Positions 5,890-11,213 of a stretch of 11,213 nt of DNA are shown here, piece by piece (within the stretch, counting starts at the first letter, position 1; each line of letters begins with the position of its first letter). The notes beneath the pieces were generated by a model, which searched no databases, was not told where the DNA came from, and worked only from the letters and a program-made list of their open reading frames with translations. The DNA is taken from the NCBI GenBank assembly GCA_964454015.1, contig CAYVQF010000097.1, positions 1 to 11,213 of the forward strand, read 5' to 3'. Both the position numbers and the translations under genes were made by a program. The DNA is from CAYVQF01 sp964454015 (lineage in GTDB: Bacteria > Myxococcota_A > Bradymonadia > UBA4248).

Positions 5890-8868
5890 CTACGGTTGGC
5901 GCAGCCACTCGAAGCGCACGTGCAGGCCACGGCTGATGCCCTCCCCCTCGAAGGCGATCTCCATGGAGAGGGCCTCGATGGCCCGCAGGGCGCGACTCAG
6001 CGAAGAGTCGAGCTCGCTCACCTCGGGCAAACGTGGGGTGAGCAAAGACCCGTAGAGTGGGTGGCTGACCAGCCCGTGTTCGTCTAGGGCCAACGCAGCG
6101 TCGTGGGCAGCGCTCGGGACCAGGCCGAGATAGGAGAGCGCCAGCTCGCGTTGGGAGCCCGCGTCGAAGCGCCCCGGCAGGCCACGGGCCAGCACCTCGT
6201 AGTGGGCCATGGCCTCGTGGTTGGCCCCGAGCACACTCTGCTCCAGCACTCCCAGGGCCACCTCAACCAAGAAGGAGCGCCCCCCCTGGGCCGGCCGCAG
6301 GCTCACGCTGGACTGAGTGCCTGGTCGCGCTTCGCTGGCGATCCCCGGGCTCTGCCCCGCTAAGTGAGCATCGATGAGCAGCTCCAAGGTGCGACGGTCG
6401 AAGCTCAAAAGGAAGACATCGGGCAGCAGAGCATAACGCAGCGTCAGCCCCTCTGCGCTCACCGCGACGACAGGATGGTCACCATAGGCCTCCTCTTCGC
6501 CCCACTGCACCGTCCCCGGAGCCGCCGAGTCGACGAGGGCCTTCAGGGCGCTGAGAGCCCCCACCAGGACCAGGCGCTGCTTGACGTGAATCGCGGCGTA
6601 AAGTGGAAAGCGCTGCACCACCGGCAATTGCTCTGGGCTGAAAAATGAAGCGTGGCGGGTCTGCGATTCCGGCACCAGCTCCAGGGCCAACGCCATATCC
6701 CACAAGCTGCCGTCGTCAACGACGCCAAACATGGCCCAGTCGCCCAGCCAGTCGAAGTGGAGGTCACGCCGGCGGCTGATCCCTTGAACCAGCCCATTCA
6801 GCTCTCGCCGCAACCGCGCGTCCTCCCCAATGGCCAACATCCACTGGGCGGAACCCGCTTGCGTCGGTGGGCTGACGTAACGGCTGCCCACCATCTCGAT
6901 CAGCTCGTCGTAGTCACTGCCAAAGAGCAGGGGCAGCATCCGGGCGTCGAACTCCAAAGCCCGGCCGTCGTGGGTGCGGCGAACACGGACGGCGATGGGG
7001 TCGATCATCTCGCGCCAGTGGCGCTCGTAAGCTCGCCGGAAGTCGGCATAGGCCTCCGCCTCGGCCGCAGACACTTGGTCAATGGCGAGATCGGCCATGG
7101 GGGTCAGAGAGGCAGCCCGGCCCCACGCCGACGACGCCCCGCGCCGTGGCTCGAAGGCGATAGGGCTGCCGTCGACATGGCGCAGCTCATCTGCCTCCAA
7201 GAGGCCAGAAGCCACCAGCTCCTCCACCCCCTCTGGAACCCGCCCTTCGAGCCAACCAAAAAGTAACGCCGCATGGTTGACCGCCAGAATATCGGCCTTG
7301 GCCTGCATCCTCCGGGCTTCGAGAATCCGGGTCGCCGGAGACACGGCGCGGGCGACCAGGGCGTCGCCGATGAATAGGAAGCCGTCCTCTTCGTCGGCGC
7401 CGGCTGGGTAGATGGCGCGCATGTAGCGGAAATCGGGCGCATCGCTCAGCGCCCGGTGCCTGCCCTCGGCCACCGCCACGAAGCGCGCAATGCCTCCGAG
7501 GCTGTTGGACAGCACCACCACCTCCGGGAGATCGAGACGATAGCGACGGATCTCCCCATCGGGGGTCGAGAAGAGGCTCACCTCGTAGCTGCCCACCTTC
7601 AGAACCACCTGGCCAGCGTCTGGCCGGCGCCGCTGGGCGCTGTTTTGATAGCGGCTGAGGGCCGCGTCGAGCACCTCCCTATTGGCCACATGAAAGAGCA
7701 GGGAGACGTCACTGCCCTCTCTGATGAAAGGATCACCCAGGACAATGGCCACGTTCTTGGCAGCGAGGTGGCCAAAACGCTCGGCCAAGCCGCTGCGCTC
7801 GATGGCGAGCTGCCTTTCGTAGGCTTCGATGAAGTGGGCGTGCCCAGGGCGTTGCTCGATGGCTTGAGAGACCGGCGAGATCCACGCGTCGAGATCGCCA
7901 ACGAGGTTCACGAAGTCGCGGAGATCGTTGAAATGCATGTAGATGACGTCGTCGGGGACCACCCGCGCCATCGCCTCGACCGAGACCTCAGCCATCGCCG
8001 TGCCTCGCTCGGCGAGCATCTGTTCCCAAGGATGTTCACTGAGCTCGGGGCCCGACAGACTCGCGATGGGGACTTCATAGGTCGCTTGGGCACCGACTCT
8101 CAAGCCGCGGTCACTCTGCAGCGCCAACTCGATGGAATGCATCCCCGTGTAGAGATCCATCAAGCCTTCGAGGTCCGTGGGCCGGCGCTGCGAAGCACTG
8201 AGCCGCCGCTCGGCGTCGAGCCGGGCAGCGGCGAAGACGTGGAAAGGCGTGCGCGCGCTGCTCTTCGCCAGATAGCGGCTAGCGGCCGCACGGAAGCGCT
8301 CGGGCAGGCCCGGGTCGTGCGGGGCCCCGGCGAGCCCGCGCACCTCGAGGGAGAGGATGGAGGAGGCGGTCTGCGAACCCGCCTGCTGGTAAATCTGAAC
8401 TCGAAGCGTCTCGAGGGCTGAGTCAGTGACCAGGCGCACCAGCAGGGTGTCATCGACATGGGTGGCCACGAAACCGTAGACCGGTCCTTCGACGCGGGCG
8501 AAGAGGAGGTCTGGGACCCGAATCGGGACCGCAACATAGGTGTGCGCGCCCTCCTGCGCCCGAGCGCTGGCCTCGATGCTTTGCTCGTGCGCCGGCGCCA
8601 GTGGAGGAAAGGCGCATTGACGCTCGAGTAAGGGCGCCCTTGCGCCACCCGCGACGCGGGTAGCAGCCGCCGCCTCGGAGTCCTCACCCCAGGACCTCGC
8701 CACCGACTCGGAAGCCTCGTGCTCCTGGCGGCTCGATGACGACCCACAGGCTGAGACAAGCAGGAGCAGTCCTACCATCGAGGCCGCCGTGAGGGCCATA
8801 CGCTTAGCAGCCTGAGTGCGCGTGAAGGCCACTTGACGCAAGAGGTGTTGCGGACCGAGTTGCGGCAT
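5890..8868 (-). CDS. Large 992-aa lipoprotein of unknown function
   Basis: The ATG at 8868 is preceded by AAGGAG with a six-base spacer, the strongest ribosome binding site in the window. The first 24 residues (MPQLGPQHLLRQ onward) precede a hydrophobic segment and lipobox, MVGLLLLVSAC, giving lipidated Cys41. The n-region is long for a signal peptide; an internal Met24 would give a standard one. After an Ala/Glu-rich linker to about 75 comes a mixed alpha/beta body with no transmembrane segments. Distinctive blocks are VPDDVIYMHFNDLRDFVNLV (304-323), ERQLAIERSGLAERFG (351-366), KNVAIVLGDPFIREGSDVSL (371-390), SAWGRAASLTPMADL (580-594), YERHWREMIDPIAVRVRR (614-631) and FDWLGDWAMFGVVDD (705-719). 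I recall similar blocks in long uncharacterised proteins of Planctomycetes and related bacteria, but no function is known to me. No catalytic motif stands out. The longer frame to 9039 is Arg/Pro-rich, crosses a palindrome and is rejected. Confidence 0.88.
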   Translation of the reverse strand: MPQLGPQHLLRQVAFTRTQAAKRMALTAASMVGLLLLVSACGSSSSRQEHEASESVARSWGEDSEAAAATRVAGGARAPLLERQCAFPPLAPAHEQSIEASARAQEGAHTYVAVPIRVPDLLFARVEGPVYGFVATHVDDTLLVRLVTDSALETLRVQIYQQAGSQTASSILSLEVRGLAGAPHDPGLPERFRAAASRYLAKSSARTPFHVFAAARLDAERRLSASQRRPTDLEGLMDLYTGMHSIELALQSDRGLRVGAQATYEVPIASLSGPELSEHPWEQMLAERGTAMAEVSVEAMARVVPDDVIYMHFNDLRDFVNLVGDLDAWISPVSQAIEQRPGHAHFIEAYERQLAIERSGLAERFGHLAAKNVAIVLGDPFIREGSDVSLLFHVANREVLDAALSRYQNSAQRRRPDAGQVVLKVGSYEVSLFSTPDGEIRRYRLDLPEVVVLSNSLGGIARFVAVAEGRHRALSDAPDFRYMRAIYPAGADEEDGFLFIGDALVARAVSPATRILEARRMQAKADILAVNHAALLFGWLEGRVPEGVEELVASGLLEADELRHVDGSPIAFEPRRGASSAWGRAASLTPMADLAIDQVSAAEAEAYADFRRAYERHWREMIDPIAVRVRRTHDGRALEFDARMLPLLFGSDYDELIEMVGSRYVSPPTQAGSAQWMLAIGEDARLRRELNGLVQGISRRRDLHFDWLGDWAMFGVVDDGSLWDMALALELVPESQTRHASFFSPEQLPVVQRFPLYAAIHVKQRLVLVGALSALKALVDSAAPGTVQWGEEEAYGDHPVVAVSAEGLTLRYALLPDVFLLSFDRRTLELLIDAHLAGQSPGIASEARPGTQSSVSLRPAQGGRSFLVEVALGVLEQSVLGANHEAMAHYEVLARGLPGRFDAGSQRELALSYLGLVPSAAHDAALALDEHGLVSHPLYGSLLTPRLPEVSELDSSLSRALRAIEALSMEIAFEGEGISRGLHVRFEWLRQP

Positions 8869-9048
8869 GTCTAACTCCTTGGTGGATGCGTCGGACTCTT
8901 CGCGGCGCGTGTGAATTGGATTTCGCCATGGATGGGTGCGGCGCGGCCTCTGGCGCGGATCACTTCGCCGCCATGCAGGTGGCCAACGGCGCCAACGCAA
9001 GAGCCGTACCGGAAGCGCCCCCCAGACGGGGCGACCCACAGGTCGCCC
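8869..9048. other. Intergenic region between the beta-helix and 992-aa lipoprotein genes
   Basis: This 180-bp gap carries the ribosome binding site at its left end and a perfect palindrome at its right end. I see no convincing sigma70-type promoter on the minus strand, although the gap is long enough to hold one of another class. Confidence 0.5.
8875..8880 (-). promoter_or_regulatory. Strong ribosome binding site deciding the start at 8868
   Basis: AAGGAG on the minus strand is a near-perfect anti-16S match six bases from the ATG at 8868. It fixes the start 171 bases inside the longest open frame. Confidence 0.8.
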
Positions 9049-9049
9049 C
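9028..9049 (-). repeat. Perfect palindrome, 8-bp stem and 6-nt loop, abutting a stop codon (copy E)
   Basis: The arms GGGGCGAC (9028-9035) and GTCGCCCC (9042-9049) pair perfectly around CCACAG. The outermost base (9049) is also the last base of the TAG stop codon of the leftward beta-helix gene, so the hairpin begins as translation ends. No T-run follows on the minus strand, so it is not a standard intrinsic terminator. It could protect the mRNA end or simply be a copy of the dispersed repeat. The leader GACGGG matches copies near 3341 and 3604. Confidence 0.75.
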
Positions 9050-10806
9050 TAGGGCAGCAGCCCACCACACTGAAAAGCACCCAGATCAGGCGCACCAGCG
9101 CCCCGCGGCTGGCCGAGGAGATCGTCTATCACCTCCGCCAGGGGCGTCCCCGCCGCCACCACCGCCGCGTTGGCGCAATCTGCCAGGCGTAGGTCGCCCG
9201 CCGCGGCGTCGACGAACCAATCATGCGCAGCCTCGCTCACATTGGTCGCCTGCTCAGCCGTGGCCCCATCGCGCAGGCGAATCGCCCTGTTGCTCAAGTT
9301 GTTCATGACCCGCGCCCCACTGCTGCTGCCAAAACGAAGCTCGATGGCGTTGGCGTACGCCTCGGGGTGGTGGAAATAGAGGGTGTTATTATAAACGGCA
9401 ACGTCTTGGGCCCCTTCGAGGATGATCCCCACGTCGTGCTCCGGCCCCCCCGGGTGCACCGTCGACAGCGCGTTGTTCATCACCAAGCCGCCCTGCACCC
9501 TGAGGGTGTCGCCCATCCCCAAACCGATGCCCCGCGCGCAGTTCACGATGCGGTTGCGCGCGATGAGGTGCGGCGCCTCAGCGCGGCCCGCCCACATGTG
9601 GATGGCGTGCTCGGCGAGGCCGCCCGTGTAGGTCGCGAAGGCCACCCCCTCGCGCTTCTTGCCGTGCTCCGGGTGCGGATGGCCATCGCAGTAAATCCCC
9701 TCGAAGAGGTTGTCCGTGATGGTCCAACCATCGCTATCGTGGGTGTCGATTCCGCCGGTGTAACAGCGGGTGTAGCCATCGGCCGGGCCATAGCCCCAGA
9801 CATTGCGCCGCCCTTGCTCGGTCATCAGGAAGTGGGAGCAGGTCACGGCGCCGCCGCTGATCCGCTGACCGCTACCGGGACTGCTCTTCAAGAACTGCTG
9901 GCCGCCGTCGACGAGACGCACATTGTGCACCCTGAGATCGTCGCCACCACGCCACACGTGAATCAAATGGAAAATCGAGCGCTGCACCGTGAAGTTCGCC
10001 AAGGTCACCCCTGGCGCTGCCACCGTAATCGGCCCAGTCTCGCCCCCGTGATCGGCGTAGTTCGAGTCCAGGATCACCGCCGCCGCGTCACCCGTGGCTG
10101 AACGCAAGGTCAACCCAGGCGTCGTGATGTAGAGCCCCGTGTAGCTCCCGCCGCTCGCCTCGGCGAAGGTGTAGGTGCCGTCGAGCAAGAGCAGGGTGCT
10201 CCCCGGCTCAGCCGTAGCGACCACTTGGCGCAAGGTCGTCTCGGTGCCATCAACGCTGACCAGGCCATTTTCACCCGGCGCAACCAAGACGACCGGCCCA
10301 TTCACCGCCACGACCTCCTGGGCGATCTCTGCACAGCGCCCGGGCGCTGCCGTGGCCACCAGGCAACCCGCGACGCGACACTCAGCGGCGGGCTCGCGGT
10401 CGGCACAGTCTTCCCGCCCGGCGACCTGCCCATCGACGCAGCGCACATGGACCGATCCCTCGCAGGTCGACTCCGAGCAGGCTTCGCCGCCGTCCAGGTC
10501 GCTGTGGTCGGTGTCGATCACGTCGGCGCAGGGCATGACCACGCACACCCCGTCGATGCAGGCGTTGCATGGCGCGCCGCCGCACGCGTCTGCATCGATG
10601 CACTCCCAAGGCGCGATGTCATCGAGATCAGACAACTCCGACAGATCAGCGCAGGGCATGGGCACGCAGACGCCGTCCACACACGCGTTACAGGGCGCGC
10701 CGCCACATTCGTCGGCGCTGTGGCACCCCTTCTGGGCGACCTCATCCTTACACGCAACCAAGCACACACTGAGGCACAGAGCCCAGACGAGCAGACATCG
10801 CTTCAT
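9049..10806 (-). CDS. Lipoprotein with Cys-rich tandem repeats and a right-handed parallel beta-helix
   Basis: From the ATG at 10806 (GGAGGG three bases upstream) the protein has 585 residues. MKRCLLVWALCLSVCLVAC is a lipoprotein signal peptide with lipobox LVAC and lipidated Cys19. Residues 28-52 and 69-93 are two copies of a six-Cys module, CGGAPCNACVDGVC at the core, in a 41-residue period; further Cys pairs follow to about 158. From about 165 to 545 the chain shows short beta-strand rungs typical of a right-handed beta-helix: GLYITTPGLTLRS, GPITVAAPGVTLANFTVQ, HDSDGWTITDNLFEGIYC, AEHAIHMWAGRAEAPHLIA, NRIVNCARGIGLGMGD, DVAVYNNTLYFHH. The C-terminus GAPDLGAFQC resembles the PDIGAFE ending common in such proteins. 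Beta-helices of this type often bind or cleave polysaccharides, but no lyase catalytic set can be assigned by eye. The Cys modules probably form a disulfide-stabilised stalk between lipid anchor and helix. Confidence 0.9.
   Translation of the reverse strand: MKRCLLVWALCLSVCLVACKDEVAQKGCHSADECGGAPCNACVDGVCVPMPCADLSELSDLDDIAPWECIDADACGGAPCNACIDGVCVVMPCADVIDTDHSDLDGGEACSESTCEGSVHVRCVDGQVAGREDCADREPAAECRVAGCLVATAAPGRCAEIAQEVVAVNGPVVLVAPGENGLVSVDGTETTLRQVVATAEPGSTLLLLDGTYTFAEASGGSYTGLYITTPGLTLRSATGDAAAVILDSNYADHGGETGPITVAAPGVTLANFTVQRSIFHLIHVWRGGDDLRVHNVRLVDGGQQFLKSSPGSGQRISGGAVTCSHFLMTEQGRRNVWGYGPADGYTRCYTGGIDTHDSDGWTITDNLFEGIYCDGHPHPEHGKKREGVAFATYTGGLAEHAIHMWAGRAEAPHLIARNRIVNCARGIGLGMGDTLRVQGGLVMNNALSTVHPGGPEHDVGIILEGAQDVAVYNNTLYFHHPEAYANAIELRFGSSSGARVMNNLSNRAIRLRDGATAEQATNVSEAAHDWFVDAAAGDLRLADCANAAVVAAGTPLAEVIDDLLGQPRGAGAPDLGAFQCGGLLP
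10534..10732 (-). repeat. 123-bp in-frame tandem repeat encoding the Cys-rich modules
   Basis: Similar DNA recurs 123 bases apart (for example GGGCATG at 10531 and 10654, and GGCGCGCCGCC in both copies). It encodes two 41-residue modules with six Cys at equivalent positions (28/34/39/42/47/52 and 69/75/80/83/88/93). The linkers between modules are acidic and variable. Confidence 0.8.
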
Positions 10807-10809
10807 AGT

Positions 10810-10815
10810 CCCTCC
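10810..10815 (-). promoter_or_regulatory. Ribosome binding site deciding the start at 10806
   Basis: GGAGGG on the minus strand lies three bases before the ATG at 10806, while the in-frame start at 10842 has no such site. The chosen start puts the lipoprotein signal peptide at the N-terminus. Confidence 0.6.
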
Positions 10816-10856
10816 AGCACCACGACAGGCAACCACAACCATCGGACCGGCGCTTC

Positions 10857-10887
10857 ATTAGCTAGTCGAGACCCGCGCCGCTGTCCA
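10857..10887 (-). promoter_or_regulatory. Weak sigma70-like promoter candidate for the beta-helix gene
   Basis: On the minus strand TGGACA (10887-10882) is followed after 19 bases by GCTAAT (10862-10857), about 50 bases before the ATG. The -35 matches five of six consensus bases and the -10 four of six; the spacer is longer than ideal. Treat as a candidate only. Confidence 0.22.
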
Positions 10888-11003
10888 GACGCGCGGCGCA
10901 AAAGCACCGCCAGCCGCCCGCGCCTGCACCCCACCCTGCACCGGGGCCGATCCACGCGCCCCGCGCACGCCCGGGGGAGGTGGATCCATGAGAAAGAACG
11001 CGT

Positions 11004-11016
11004 CGGGCCACGCCCG
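11004..11016 (-). terminator. Short hairpin after the small right-edge frame
   Basis: On the minus strand CGGGC and GCCCG pair around GTG, beginning four bases after the TGA at 11020-11022. A T-rich stretch (GTTCTTTCTC) follows a few bases later rather than directly. The stem is only five pairs, so a terminator role is uncertain. Confidence 0.25.
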
Positions 11017-11019
11017 CTC

Positions 11020-11124
11020 TCACTCCGCAGGGGGGAAGTAGCCAAAGACCAGCAGGAGGGCCAAGAGAGCACCCATCGCCCTCCAGGGGCGGCGGCGTAG
11101 GTGGGTTCGCGGTGGCTGCAACAT
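11020..11124 (-). CDS. Candidate 34-aa small membrane peptide
   Basis: This frame reads MLQPPRTHLRRRPWRAMGAL followed by LALLLVFGYFPPAE: an Arg-rich N-terminus, one short hydrophobic segment (about residues 17-30) and an acidic end. The ATG at 11124 is preceded by GGGAG with a seven-base spacer. The positive-inside arrangement would place the N-terminus in the cytoplasm. The same frame is open upstream through another ATG (11181) to the window edge, so this could instead be the end of a longer gene. I recognise no family. It lies upstream of the beta-helix gene in the same direction, about 210 bp away. Confidence 0.35.
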   Translation of the reverse strand: MLQPPRTHLRRRPWRAMGALLALLLVFGYFPPAE

Positions 11125-11213
11125 CGGGTGACTCCCACAAAGGTGAACGCGGCGCGCGCCATCTAGGAGCGTGTAGCGCATAGTTCCAGAGGATCGACAA
11201 GGCGCCGGAATCA

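Larger units (their letters stand above)
10807..11019. other. Intergenic region upstream of the beta-helix gene
   Basis: The stretch is very GC-rich and contains only the weak promoter candidate, the ribosome binding site and the short hairpin listed separately. Open frames across it on either strand are Arg/Pro-rich, as expected of noncoding GC-rich DNA. Confidence 0.5.

Noticed and set aside
7456..8421. Long plus-strand frame opposite the 992-aa lipoprotein gene
   Set aside because: It is a His/Arg/Leu-rich antisense shadow produced by GC-biased codons of the real gene. The minus-strand gene has a clear signal peptide and ribosome binding site.
8869..9039. N-terminal extension of the 992-aa lipoprotein to a start at 9039
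   Set aside because: The extra 57 residues are Arg/Pro/Trp-rich, begin inside a palindrome and would bury the signal peptide. AAGGAG fixes the start at 8868.

Overview
The window is GC-rich, with long GC-ending reading frames. Almost all real coding is on the minus strand and specifies exported proteins: one protein with a cleavable signal peptide and three with lipoprotein signal peptides. PEGA repeats joined to a formylglycine-generating-enzyme-like (SUMF1) fold, Cys-rich CGGAPCNACVDGVC modules and a secreted beta-helix are a style I associate with Myxococcota and related former 'deltaproteobacterial' lineages. That placement is an inference from protein style; there is no rRNA or marker gene here to confirm it.

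Layout, left to right. (1) 1-390: C-terminal end of an IS3-family OrfB transposase on the plus strand, running in from outside the window, with its conserved motif degraded. (2) 391-822: no convincing gene; a candidate terminator (624-641) for the next leftward gene. (3) 823-3111 minus: secreted PEGA-repeat/SUMF1-domain protein. (4) 3112-4114: about 1 kb of repeat-dominated noncoding DNA. It holds a 58/59-bp tandem duplication, a 72-bp tandem array (three perfect copies plus two diverged ones), several short perfect palindromes of one geometry (8-bp stem, 6-nt loop), and CTCGTTCCTCGCCC-like and CTCCAGCCTCAAGG-like low-complexity tracts. (5) 4115-5734 minus: 539-aa lipoprotein of unrecognised function. 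(6) 5890-8868 minus: 992-aa lipoprotein of unrecognised function with a strong ribosome binding site. (7) 9049-10806 minus: 585-aa lipoprotein with two 41-residue Cys-rich repeats followed by a right-handed beta-helix. (8) 10807-11213: no long gene, but a candidate small membrane peptide (11020-11124 minus).

The four large genes are co-oriented and all export signals point to the cell envelope. The gaps between them (155, 180 and about 1000 bp) are wide, so they are better read as neighbouring transcription units than as one tight operon. No shared pathway can be proven from sequence. I see no CRISPR array, tRNA, rRNA, riboswitch, toxin-antitoxin pair or recognisable defence system. The most unusual signal is the repeat DNA: one palindrome family with a fixed 8-6-8 geometry and co-varying stems occurs both as dispersed single copies and as the core of a locally amplified tandem array.
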